Below are positions 4,670 to 12,328 of a stretch of DNA of 12,716 nucleotides, piece by piece. This DNA is from Spirochaetaceae bacterium (lineage in GTDB: Bacteria; Spirochaetota; Spirochaetia; Treponematales; Breznakiellaceae): the NCBI GenBank assembly GCA_031257995.1, contig JAIRNN010000292.1, forward strand, positions 1-12,716. The letters run 5' to 3'. Numbering within the stretch: the stretch's first letter is position 1; every line of letters begins with the position of its first letter. The position numbers were made by a program, and so were the translations under genes. The notes beneath the pieces are model-generated. The model did not search any database. It was not told the origin of the DNA and saw only the letters and a list, made by a program, of their open reading frames with translations.

Positions 4670-7212
4670 TAGGCCCATTTGACGAAGCCGGGCCGGTAAG
4701 GGTGGACGAGGCCGGGGTGTTTGGGGAGGATACGCACTGTGTGGCCCTGGAAGCCGGTTGCCATACATTCGACTCTGACGTTGAACTTGTAAAGGCCGCC
4801 ATCCCGTCCGGCGCAACGCATTTCGGTTTTGCGGGCATCTTCGATGAACTTGGTCTGGTTCGAGACATTGCCGTAGTAGAGCTCTACCTGCACTTGATCG
4901 GGGTTGAGACCGGCGAGCTCGACAAAAGCGTTGACCGAGAGGCTGTCGCCGCGCTGCATGACCGGTTTCGCGTTGGATTCGACACGGATGATGCGGATGT
5001 TGTTCCAACTGCCGGAGAGTGTGGCGAAGTAGCCGGCGAGGGATTTGGACTCGGCGTAGTCGTCTTTGACGATGCGCTTGTGGTTTTTGAGCGCGGGAAT
5101 GTAGAAGTTATTCGAGTAATCCATCAGCATCCGGTGAGAGCACATCGAGTGGCCGATTTCCTTCATGCTGGTCTTCATCATTTTGATCCATTCGCGGGGA
5201 AGGCCGTCCCGTCCGCGCGTGTAGAATATCGGGATAATCTCGCGTTCCAGGAGGTCGTAGAGGGCCTCGCTTTCAACGTCGTCTTGGAGCGCTTCGTCGT
5301 GGTAGATCTCGCCGTGGCCGATAGCCCAGCCGACACCGGGGTTGTACGCCTCGTCCCACCAGCCGTCGAGTACCGAGCAGTTGAGCACACCGTTCATCGC
5401 CGCTTTCATGCCGGACGTGCCGGACGCTTCAAGCGGGCGGCGCGGCGTGTTGAGCCAGACATCGCCGCCTGAGGTCATATACCGCGCGACGGTCATATCG
5501 TAGTTTTCGATGAAGATAATCCTCGACTGCACGTCGTGCTGTTCGGCAAAATGCACGATGGTCTTGATAAGCTCTTTGCCCGGAATGTCGTGCGGATGGG
5601 CTTTTCCGGCGAATACGAGTTGTAAAGATTGTTCGGTGTTCTTGAGGAGACGGATAAGGCGTTCGGGATCGCGCAACAGGAGGTTCCCGCGTTTGTAGGT
5701 GGCAAACCGGCGGGCAAAGCACAAGGTCAGCGAGTAAGGCGAGAGCGCGTCTTCGGCGGTTGCCATCTGACGGCTTGTCGCGCCAATCCGCTTATAGTGG
5801 TTACGTAAACGCCCCCGGACAAACGCGACAAACCGTTCGCGCCGCCGCTCGTGGGTGCGCCACAACTCCTCGTCTGAAATGCGGTCGATGCGGTCCCAGA
5901 TAGCGATCTCAGTGGGCTTCTCCTCAAAATGCGGGCCAAAATAACGGTCGAGGAGGTCAAGCATCGGACTGGAAATCCATGTGCGCGGATGAACGCCGTT
6001 GGTAACATGACCTATCGGCACCTCGTCAAGCGGAAGCCCCGGCCAGAGCCCCTTCCACATATCGCGGGAAACGACACCGTGCAACGCCGCGACCCCGTTC
6101 GCATAGGCCGAAAACTTGAGCGCGAGAATCGTCATGCAGAACTGCTCGTTGTCGTCGTTGGGATTCTCCCGGCCAAAAGCCAGAAACTCTTTCCACGACA
6201 GTTTAAGAATCTCCGTCCAGCCGCGCATATACTTCTCGAACAACGCGATGTCAAACCGCTCGTTTCCGGCGGGTACCGGCGTATGAGTCGTAAAGATGTT
6301 GGTCGGCCAGACCACCTCGCGGGCCTCGTCAAACGAGAACTGCTTTTCTTCCATTAACTCGCGTATCCGCTCAAGGGAGAGGAAGGCCGCGTGCCCCTCG
6401 TTCATGTGCGTTGCCGCCGGGTTGATTCCCATAGCGCGCAACGCCCGGATACCGCCGATAGCAAGAAGAATCTCCTGCCTGATGCGGGTTTCCTTATCGC
6501 CCCCATAGAGCGCGGCGGTAATGTCACGGAAATCGGGAGGGTTATCCTCCATATTGGTATCGAGCAGGTAGAGAAAACTGCGCCCGACCTTCACTTCCCA
6601 TATTTGCGCGAAACAGGGCCGTCCCGCCAAGTCAACGGTAATGCGTACCGGGGAACCGTCATGGTTTTTCTTAAGCTCGACCGGCAGATTGTACCAGTCG
6701 TTTTCGGGGTAACTCTCCTGCTGAAATCCGTCCGCGTTGAGGTACTGAACAAAGTACCCCTGCCGGTAGAGCAACCCTATCCCCACGAGCGGCAGCCCCA
6801 GATCGCTGGATGTCTTCATGTGATCGCCGGAAAGAATACCCAAGCCCCCCGAATAGATCGGAAGCGACACGTCCATGCCGTATTCCATCGAAAAATACGC
6901 CACGACATCTTTCCCCTTTGCGCCCTTGTACCATGTCTCGCCCTCTTTGTAACGCTGGAACCTCGTATGAACCTCTTTCAGCGCGGCAAGATAGGAATCG
7001 TCTGCCGCAACCTGCGCAAGCCGTTCCTGACTCACCATGCCGAGCGTTTTCAGCGGACTCTGATGGGACTCCGTCCAAATATCATAATCAAGCCGTACAA
7101 AAAGCTGCACCGCGTCATAATTCCACGACAACCAGAGATTGCGCGCAATCTCCTCAAGCGGCTTCAGCGCCGCCGGAAGTTTCGGTTTTACCGTATAGGT
7201 CGTTATACTCAT
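4669..7212 (-). CDS. glgP: Alpha-glucan (glycogen) phosphorylase, GT35
   Basis: Cytoplasmic enzyme releasing glucose-1-phosphate from alpha-1,4-glucans with phosphate and pyridoxal phosphate. At 847 residues it matches the bacterial/archaeal short class with an N-terminal DUF3417-type segment (PAALKPLEEIARNLWLSWNYDA, about 13-34). Visible family motifs include AYFSMEYG (105-112), YSGGLGILSGDH (120-131), HMNEGHAAF (269-277), IFTTHTPVPAGNERF (306-320), VTNGVHPRTW (403-412), FARRFATYKR (499-508) and the PLP-lysine motif EASGTSGMKAAMNG, with K603 the expected Schiff-base lysine. All key parts are present, so it should be active. The ATG at 7212 is chosen because the N-terminal homology begins at once; TTG codons upstream at 7236 and 7239 would overlap the promoter. 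Only a weak AGGGG precedes it. It stands alone, convergent with the Y1-like gene and divergent from the LamG gene. Confidence 0.96.
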   Translation of the reverse strand: MSITTYTVKPKLPAALKPLEEIARNLWLSWNYDAVQLFVRLDYDIWTESHQSPLKTLGMVSQERLAQVAADDSYLAALKEVHTRFQRYKEGETWYKGAKGKDVVAYFSMEYGMDVSLPIYSGGLGILSGDHMKTSSDLGLPLVGIGLLYRQGYFVQYLNADGFQQESYPENDWYNLPVELKKNHDGSPVRITVDLAGRPCFAQIWEVKVGRSFLYLLDTNMEDNPPDFRDITAALYGGDKETRIRQEILLAIGGIRALRAMGINPAATHMNEGHAAFLSLERIRELMEEKQFSFDEAREVVWPTNIFTTHTPVPAGNERFDIALFEKYMRGWTEILKLSWKEFLAFGRENPNDDNEQFCMTILALKFSAYANGVAALHGVVSRDMWKGLWPGLPLDEVPIGHVTNGVHPRTWISSPMLDLLDRYFGPHFEEKPTEIAIWDRIDRISDEELWRTHERRRERFVAFVRGRLRNHYKRIGATSRQMATAEDALSPYSLTLCFARRFATYKRGNLLLRDPERLIRLLKNTEQSLQLVFAGKAHPHDIPGKELIKTIVHFAEQHDVQSRIIFIENYDMTVARYMTSGGDVWLNTPRRPLEASGTSGMKAAMNGVLNCSVLDGWWDEAYNPGVGWAIGHGEIYHDEALQDDVESEALYDLLEREIIPIFYTRGRDGLPREWIKMMKTSMKEIGHSMCSHRMLMDYSNNFYIPALKNHKRIVKDDYAESKSLAGYFATLSGSWNNIRIIRVESNAKPVMQRGDSLSVNAFVELAGLNPDQVQVELYYGNVSNQTKFIEDARKTEMRCAGRDGGLYKFNVRVECMATGFQGHTVRILPKHPGLVHPYRPGFVKWA

Positions 7213-7218
7213 ACCCCT

Positions 7219-7247
7219 ATTATCGGCCGTCAACAAAGGCTTGTCAA
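7219..7247 (-). promoter_or_regulatory. glgP promoter, probably leaderless
   Basis: On the minus strand, -35 TTGACA (7242-7247), 17-bp spacer (7225-7241) and -10 GATAAT (7219-7224, 5 of 6). Only 6 nt (7213-7218) separate the -10 from the glgP ATG at 7212, so the expected start point falls on or next to the A of the start codon. The hexamers and spacing are seen directly; leaderless transcription is inferred. Confidence 0.6.
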
Positions 7248-7296
7248 GTGCGTACGCCCGCCTCGTGAGACGATTGTTTTTTCGTTATACCAAAGA

Positions 7297-7308
7297 GGGA
7301 AGCTTCCC
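7297..7308. repeat. 12-bp palindrome, part of a dispersed repeat
   Basis: GGGAAGCTTCCC is a perfect palindrome lying 50 bp upstream of the glgP -35 box. With its flanks it matches, in inverted orientation, the sequence at 12332-12361: TTGTTAA, a short spacer, GGGAAG-(A)-CTTCCC and TCT occur in both. It may be a regulator site or a member of a genomic repeat family. Confidence 0.45.
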
Positions 7309-7332
7309 GCTGTTAACAAGTTAAGACTTTTT

Positions 7333-7402
7333 GTCCACAGATTACACAGATTCATGCGGATTCTTCACCCCGCGCTTCTTTTAATCTGTGTAATCTGTGG
7401 AC
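7333..7402. repeat. Perfect 20-bp inverted repeat with 30-nt loop
   Basis: Left arm GTCCACAGATTACACAGATT (7333-7352) is the exact reverse complement of 7383-7402. Each arm itself contains CACAGATT twice. The arms are flanked by CTTTTT (7327-7332) and CTTTTA (7403-7408). It lies between divergent genes, so it does not sit where either would need a terminator. The arm motif resembles the CCACAGATTACACAGATT-type dispersed repeats seen in many bacterial genomes (recollection, not a search). A MITE-like element is possible. Confidence 0.8.
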
Positions 7403-7463
7403 CTTTTATTTGCTTAGCATTTTAAGTTTTCGATAAAAAACGCCGATATGAAAATGGAGATTT

Positions 7464-9092
7464 ATGAAAAAAAAAATCTGGTTGGCACTTTTGTTCACGG
7501 CTCTGGCGGCGTTTGCGGAAGGAGAAAAGACGGTTATGTTTGGCGCAAAGGAGGGCTGGGGGCGCGTTTCTCGTATGGACGGCGTTGATGTGCGGACAGG
7601 CTTCCGGCCACAGGCGGTGCTTATGCCGGCCAATACGCGCGAACTTACGGTGGGCGGAGCTCGAACGAGGAATGATGCGGAGGCGGTTCCCGCGTCTTCC
7701 GTAAATCTTGACTTGGCGCTTCCTTTCGACGAGTTGGATCCCCGGCGTTACCGTGACGCGGCGCGGCATTACTCGGTGAGTGCCTCGGCGGGAGTTTATG
7801 CGGCTCCGGTACGCTGGGCTCATTCGGGGAGCGGGGCGGCGGTTTTTGACAAGAATGGCAACGCTTTCATCACGGTGAAAAGCGCTTCTCCTGACGCGCT
7901 GCTTGCGGACAACAACCGTATCGGCAGTTTTACGCTTGAATTTTTTCTGTTTCCCCGTGTTGTGGAGACAAACGCCGAAATCTTTCTGTGGAATGCGGCT
8001 TTAGGCGGCGGGAAAAACCAGTTTGTCCGGGCATCGGTGGTTCGGAACAAGGTCTCGCTTGTTTTTGACGGGTTTTTTGCGTCGCCGGATAATGCCCGGA
8101 CGTTATCGTTGCGTCTTTCATCAAATAAGGCACTGGTTCCCGAAAAATACAGCCATCACCTGGTTCGTTTTGACCGCGATACCGGTCTTATCGAGTATTT
8201 AATTGACGGAATGCTGGAATACATGCGCTATGCCACGGGGAACGGCCGGGAAGGCAGCGCTTCCAACGAGATTTATGAGCCTTTTACCGGCAAGCAGGGG
8301 AAGCTGATCATCGGGAAGGGGTTTAACGGCATTATTGACGAGTTCAATCTTTATGCCGGTTTCATCGAGGCGGTAGAAACGGCCCGTTATCCGTCAAGGT
8401 CGGGTTGGATAGAGAGTGAGACCATTGATCTGGGGTCGCCCGGCGCGTCTCTTGTGCGCGTTCTGGCAACGGGCGGATATACCGGGGAGGAGGAAAGCAA
8501 CCGGTATGCGGGCAGGCTGGGCAGTCAAAACGTTTCGTGGTCAAGACCCTCGGATCAGGCGGTGGAAACGTTTCCCGACAGTTCCGCGATACAGTTTTTT
8601 GTCCGAGCCCAAGAGACTCCGTTTGGCTGGGAGCAGAACGAGTGGAAAGCGGTAAAACCCGGCACGGAATTGGATGTGAGGGGACGTTACGCGCAGATTT
8701 CGGCGGCGTTTTACCCATCGGCGGACCGGTTTGGGGCGCCCTATCTTGCCAGTCTTGTTCTTGTCTACAAGGCGGCCCCGCCACCCGCGCCGCCTGAAAA
8801 AATCAACGCGACGGCGGGCGATGGCTTTGTTGAGTTGCAATGGAAACGGAATCCCCAGCCGGAAACGGGAGGGTATCTGGTGTATATGGGAACAAGAAGC
8901 GGGGAATACTGGGAATGGCCGCCCCTAGACGCGGGAAACGCCGCTTCTTTGCGTATAGACGGTCTGGAAAACGGCGTACTATACTATTTTGCGATTTCAA
9001 CCTATACTGATACGAAAGACGGTTACGGCGAGCGCGTTGCCGGAATATTTTCAAAAGAGGTTCGGGCGCGTCCTCTCTTTGAGGTACGCTAG
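7464..9092 (+). CDS. Exported LamG-like / fibronectin type III protein
   Basis: A 542-residue protein with an N-terminal signal peptide (MKKKIWLALLFTALAAFA, predicted cleavage after residue 18; no lipobox Cys). Residues about 100-305 look like a concanavalin/LamG jelly roll: short beta strands, GSFTLEFFLFPR (154-165), HHLVRFDRDTGLIEYLIDG (231-249) and a closing IIDEFNLYAGFIE (290-302). Residues about 315-437 form a second beta-rich domain. A Pro-rich linker (PPPAPPEK, 439-446) leads to an FN3-like domain (445-535, ending with ENGVLYYFAISTY). This architecture suggests a periplasmic or surface protein that binds carbohydrate or protein; no catalytic motif is visible. GGAG at 7456-7459 precedes the ATG by 4 nt. 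It opens the plus-strand gene run and is separated from the next gene by 110 nt, so it may be transcribed separately. The ligand is unknown. Confidence 0.8.
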   Translation: MKKKIWLALLFTALAAFAEGEKTVMFGAKEGWGRVSRMDGVDVRTGFRPQAVLMPANTRELTVGGARTRNDAEAVPASSVNLDLALPFDELDPRRYRDAARHYSVSASAGVYAAPVRWAHSGSGAAVFDKNGNAFITVKSASPDALLADNNRIGSFTLEFFLFPRVVETNAEIFLWNAALGGGKNQFVRASVVRNKVSLVFDGFFASPDNARTLSLRLSSNKALVPEKYSHHLVRFDRDTGLIEYLIDGMLEYMRYATGNGREGSASNEIYEPFTGKQGKLIIGKGFNGIIDEFNLYAGFIEAVETARYPSRSGWIESETIDLGSPGASLVRVLATGGYTGEEESNRYAGRLGSQNVSWSRPSDQAVETFPDSSAIQFFVRAQETPFGWEQNEWKAVKPGTELDVRGRYAQISAAFYPSADRFGAPYLASLVLVYKAAPPPAPPEKINATAGDGFVELQWKRNPQPETGGYLVYMGTRSGEYWEWPPLDAGNAASLRIDGLENGVLYYFAISTYTDTKDGYGERVAGIFSKEVRARPLFEVR

Positions 9093-9202
9093 TCCGCCGG
9101 ATTGCAAAGAACGTTTTTTAAAGCGGTACCCGGAGCGAAAACACTATAACACCCAGCGGCGCGGATGTTTTCAGAACAGGAGAATGAAGGAAAGGACTAG
9201 AT

Positions 9203-10027
9203 ATGTTTGTACGTATTTGGGGAGCAAGAGGCTCAATCTCGGCTTCGGAGGAAGATAAGGCTGTCTATGGAGGCCATACGACCTGCATCGAAATTCGCGC
9301 CGACGAACGGTTGCTTATTGTAGATGCCGGAAGCGGTATACGAAACTTAGGCAACAGTATTCTGCGGGAAAAGAAGTCTGCCAATGCGGATATTTTTCTT
9401 ACACACACTCATTTGGATCATATCGTGGGCTTCTTTATGTTTGCGCCGTTTTACCGGAAAGAAAACACGTTCCGTATCTATGGGCCGTCTTCCCGGTCGG
9501 GTCAAAAAACCAAGGATGCGCTTGACTCGGTTTTTTCTCCGGATTATTGGCCGATTGGCCTTTCCGGTATTGTGGCGGCAGTCAAATGGAATGATATTGA
9601 AGAAGGCGCCTACGATATAGGTGGCGGTTTGACGGTAAAGACGTTGTTTCTCGAACATCCCGCGCCGACACTGGGCTATCGTTTTGAGCATGGCGGTAAG
9701 AGTGTCGCGCTTGTTTTTGACCACGAGTCTTACGCCCCCGGTAACGCGAAGGTGATTTCTTTTTTGCAGGATGCCGACTTTGTTGCTTTTGACAGCCAAT
9801 ACACGGAAGAAGAGTATTACAACGGTAAACAGGGCTGGGGGCATAGTTCTTTTGAAGGCGCGATAGAGACAACGGAGAAGGCGGGAGTGAAAAAAACATT
9901 GCTGTTCTGCCATCATGATCCTGACCGAACGGATAAGGAACTGGCGATTCTGGAAAAGAAATACACGAAACAATCAAACATAAAAAATGTTTACGCGGCG
10001 AAAGAAAATGCCGTGTATGAGGTTTAA
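9203..10027 (+). CDS. MBL-fold metallo-hydrolase (RNase Z/PhnP-like group)
   Basis: A 274-residue cytoplasmic protein of the metallo-beta-lactamase fold. It has the start typical of this subgroup, with RIWGARGSI (4-12) and GGHTTCIEI (23-31), then VDAGSGIRNLG (40-50). The metal motif THTHLDH (67-73: H68, H70, D72, H73) is complete. Further ligands are likely H152 (FLEHPAPT), D173 (VFDHE) and H237 or H238 (FCHHDPDRT). GWGHSS (211-216) is also a feature of the phosphodiesterase-like members. Both metal sites look intact, so it is probably an active phosphodiesterase or related hydrolase; the substrate is not determinable. A purine-rich Shine-Dalgarno (AAGGAAAGGA, 9187-9196) supports ATG 9203. 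Its stop is 4 nt before the next start, which suggests one transcript with the peptidase gene. Confidence 0.88.
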   Translation: MFVRIWGARGSISASEEDKAVYGGHTTCIEIRADERLLIVDAGSGIRNLGNSILREKKSANADIFLTHTHLDHIVGFFMFAPFYRKENTFRIYGPSSRSGQKTKDALDSVFSPDYWPIGLSGIVAAVKWNDIEEGAYDIGGGLTVKTLFLEHPAPTLGYRFEHGGKSVALVFDHESYAPGNAKVISFLQDADFVAFDSQYTEEEYYNGKQGWGHSSFEGAIETTEKAGVKKTLLFCHHDPDRTDKELAILEKKYTKQSNIKNVYAAKENAVYEV

Positions 10028-10031
10028 AAGA

Positions 10032-11075
10032 ATGACGGCAAACGGGCAAAGAGGTTGGGATATGTTAAGCGCGAGCGCGTGGGTGTGCCGCTTTCTTTTT
10101 TTGGGAATGCTGTGGGCTTATTCGGCGGCGGTTTTGTCCACCGGGCTGGCGCATTGGCAGATGAAAAACGCGGCAACGGCGGAAACAGCGGACGCGGAAA
10201 TTGCGGCGAAGGCCGTGCTTGATACGGTAAATGCAGAATACGGCACGGGCGGCGTGTCTTATCCGGCAGGAGACTCGCTCCATGAAAACGTTTCGTTTGA
10301 AACGCCGCTTCCCGCGATGCTTGAACCGGAAGAGTATTTTAGCGCGCAGCCGGTTATGTACACCGGCTACAAAGTTCAGAAAGACGACCTGATCGGCAGC
10401 CTCGCGCTGGAATTCGGTCTCAATCTGGATACCTTGATCTCGGTGAACGGCATCAAAAACAGCCGCATCGTTCCTACAGGCATATTGCTGAAAATCCCCA
10501 ATCAGGACGGCATCGCCTACACGGTACGGGAAGCGGACACGCTTTCCGGCATCGCGGAAAAGCACGGCATTGAAGCGGGCGATATTCTGACCGTGAACGA
10601 GTATTTTTCCGCGAATCTCAAAGAAGGCGACACGCTGTTCTTGCCCGGCGTAAAACTCGATCGGACCGCGCTTCAGGAAATCAACGGAGATCTTTTTATA
10701 TGGCCCACGACGAACCGCTATGTTACGTCGGCTTACGGCTGGCGGCGCAGCCCGATCACAAACACGCGGCTCTTCCACATCGGCATCGACATCCGGGGCG
10801 GTATCGGGGCGCCGGTCTACGCGGCGATGGCGGGACGGGTGTCCTACACCGGCTACAACGAGGTGTACGGCTATCACATCGTCATCAACCACCATTCGGG
10901 ATACCGCACGCTTTACGGCCACTTGGACCGTATCCGGGTGAAGAGCGGCACTTATGTTTCTACCGGACAACGTATCGGCGATGTCGGGAATACCGGCCTC
11001 AGTACCGGCTCGCACCTTCATTTTACCGTGTATAAAAACGGAGAGCCGATGAATCCGCGGTTATTGACGCGCTAA
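10032..11075 (+). CDS. LysM / M23-family zinc metallopeptidase
   Basis: Membrane-anchored or exported peptidoglycan endopeptidase that would cut peptide cross-links or assist cell-wall remodelling and division. In 347-residue numbering: a hydrophobic segment at about 15-35 (signal anchor), a spacer, LysM-like domain 1 at about 111-156 (YKVQKDDLIGSLALEFGLN), LysM 2 at about 162-206 (YTVREADTLSGIAEKHGI), then M23/LytM at about 242-342. The zinc and catalytic residues are all present: H249 and D253 (FHIGIDI), H297 (LYGHLD), H328 and H330 (SHLHF). It is therefore expected to be active, unlike some regulatory LytM proteins. Two starts are plausible: ATG 10032 (GAGG 9 nt upstream) and ATG 10062 (AAAGAGG, 7 nt upstream); the latter gives a shorter tail before the membrane segment. 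Its stop overlaps the next ATG as TAATG. Confidence 0.9.
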   Translation: MTANGQRGWDMLSASAWVCRFLFLGMLWAYSAAVLSTGLAHWQMKNAATAETADAEIAAKAVLDTVNAEYGTGGVSYPAGDSLHENVSFETPLPAMLEPEEYFSAQPVMYTGYKVQKDDLIGSLALEFGLNLDTLISVNGIKNSRIVPTGILLKIPNQDGIAYTVREADTLSGIAEKHGIEAGDILTVNEYFSANLKEGDTLFLPGVKLDRTALQEINGDLFIWPTTNRYVTSAYGWRRSPITNTRLFHIGIDIRGGIGAPVYAAMAGRVSYTGYNEVYGYHIVINHHSGYRTLYGHLDRIRVKSGTYVSTGQRIGDVGNTGLSTGSHLHFTVYKNGEPMNPRLLTR

Positions 11076-11668
11076 TGTTTACGACAATTCTTTGCGCCGC
11101 CGGTTGCGGACAACCCGCGACAACGGGTTCCGCGTTGTGTGCCGACCACTGTGCGGATAAAGCCGTGGAATCGGCGCGTATTGCCTGCCTCATCACCCGC
11201 GCCCATGAGATACGCAACCTTTCCGCCGGACGGCTTGTGTTTGAGAACATTGATTTTTCGGGCAGAAGTTTTTTTGGATCGAGCTTTTTTAGATCATCAT
11301 TTCACAACTGCGTGTTCAACCGATGCCTTTTTCGCACCGTGTTTTTTGACTTTGCCGTTTTGGATAACTGTGATTTCCGTGAATCTGACATCGAATTCTC
11401 GTCATTCGGCGGGGCGAAGGTCAGGAGTTGTCTGTTTACCGGTTCCCAACTTACCCATCTTAATTTTACCGGCGCGAACATCGCGGACTGTGATTTCTCC
11501 GAATCCAACCTTTACAACAGCCGCTTTATCTCCGCAGAAATGCGAAAAGTCCTGATGGTTGACTGCGACGTCAAAAAAGTTTTTTTCGTCAACACCGATA
11601 CGTCCGAGGTCAATTTCAAGACCTCAAACCCCCGCGAAGCCGTGTTTGAACCGGAGGAGGTCATCTAA
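11075..11668 (+). CDS. Pentapeptide-repeat protein with N-terminal Cys cluster
   Basis: A 197-residue protein. Residues about 45-175 consist of roughly 26 tandem pentapeptides with a central Phe or Leu (e.g. NIDFS, GSSFF, NCVFN, NCDFR, GANIA, DCDFS, ESNLY), which should fold as a right-handed quadrilateral beta-helix. Before it, C7, C11, C22 and C26 with H25 form C-x3-C-x10-C-x2-H-C, a spacing suited to a small zinc site. The pattern of aromatic centres is less regular than in the DNA-mimic Qnr/MfpA proteins, and no gyrase-protection role is claimed. There is no signal peptide, so it is probably cytoplasmic. No Shine-Dalgarno precedes it: the ATG overlaps the peptidase stop by one base (TAATG), implying coupled translation. 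The downstream MBL gene starts immediately after its stop. It probably acts as a scaffold or protein partner in the cassette. Confidence 0.85.
   Translation: MFTTILCAAGCGQPATTGSALCADHCADKAVESARIACLITRAHEIRNLSAGRLVFENIDFSGRSFFGSSFFRSSFHNCVFNRCLFRTVFFDFAVLDNCDFRESDIEFSSFGGAKVRSCLFTGSQLTHLNFTGANIADCDFSESNLYNSRFISAEMRKVLMVDCDVKKVFFVNTDTSEVNFKTSNPREAVFEPEEVI
11653..11660 (+). promoter_or_regulatory. Strong Shine-Dalgarno of the second MBL gene
   Basis: GGAGGAGG within the last codons of the pentapeptide gene, 8 nt before ATG 11669. It suggests the second MBL protein is made at least as efficiently as its upstream neighbour, which has no Shine-Dalgarno of its own. Confidence 0.7.
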
Positions 11669-12328
11669 ATGGTCTTGTTTTTTCACTACTGCGCCCGGGG
11701 TTTCAGCAACTGTTTTCTGGTCGGCTCCGAATTTGACGAACCGTCTGCAACTTCCACTTCCGAAAATCAAAAACGCGAGGCCCTCATCATTGACCCGACC
11801 CAGATTGACGAAGCAATCGTCACGTTTATTGAAAGCAACCATTACCAGTTGAAAGCGGCGCTGCTCACGCACGATCACACCAACCACTCCTACGGGCTGC
11901 GTTCCCTTATGCGAATCTATGAAAACGTCGAAATCTACGCGGCAAATCCCGTGATACAGGGTTTCAAAACGAATATGTTGCGCGACGGTGACATATTTAC
12001 GGCGGCCGGATTCAAGATTGAGGCAATTGCCACGCCGGGACATTCCGCCGATTCGATGATCTACCGCATCAACCACGCGCTCTTTACCGGTGACGCGCTC
12101 ACGGCAGGTCTCATTGGCTCCACCGCAAGCAGCTATGCCGCGATGCGGGAAGTGTCCGTCATCCAGCGTAAACTATTCAGCCTCCCCGGCAACTATCTGG
12201 TATTTCCCTCCCACGGCCCCCCTTCCACGCTGGAAACAGAACGCCGTTTCAACGCCGGGATTGCCATTTACGAACAAAACGCGCATCGCGCCGTCCACAA
12301 CACCTTCAATCTAGATCTGTTGGAATGA
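11669..12328 (+). CDS. MBL-fold hydrolase (glyoxalase II-like) with Asn in the metal motif
   Basis: A 219-residue metallo-beta-lactamase-fold protein of the compact glyoxalase II / persulfide dioxygenase-like shape. It has FSNCFLVGS (12-20) and ALIIDPTQ (38-45), then THDHTNH at 67-73, H125 (TPGHSADSMIY), D142 (FTGDAL) and H182 (FPSHGP). The usual T-H-x-H-x-D-H has Asn72 where Asp binds the second metal, so the site may hold one metal or work differently. Residues 22-36 (DEPSATSTSENQ-rich) are a short polar insertion between early strands. GGAGGAGG at 11653-11660, inside the end of the previous gene, lies 8 nt before ATG 11669, and the ATG abuts the preceding TAA. It is the last gene of the plus-strand run. 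Substrate unknown; function inferred only from the fold. Confidence 0.85.
   Translation: MVLFFHYCARGFSNCFLVGSEFDEPSATSTSENQKREALIIDPTQIDEAIVTFIESNHYQLKAALLTHDHTNHSYGLRSLMRIYENVEIYAANPVIQGFKTNMLRDGDIFTAAGFKIEAIATPGHSADSMIYRINHALFTGDALTAGLIGSTASSYAAMREVSVIQRKLFSLPGNYLVFPSHGPPSTLETERRFNAGIAIYEQNAHRAVHNTFNLDLLE

Noticed and set aside
4558..5472. Plus-strand open frame of 304 codons
   Set aside because: It is antisense to the glycogen phosphorylase C-terminus, whose motifs are clear; the translation shows no family signature.
6391..7425. Plus-strand open frame of 344 codons
   Set aside because: Antisense to the phosphorylase N-terminus and running through the glgP promoter and inverted repeat; basic, low-complexity translation.
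7410..7438. TTGCTT-17-ATAAAA as promoter of the LamG gene
   Set aside because: Both hexamers are poor matches in AT-rich DNA where such pairs are expected by chance; not strong enough to list.
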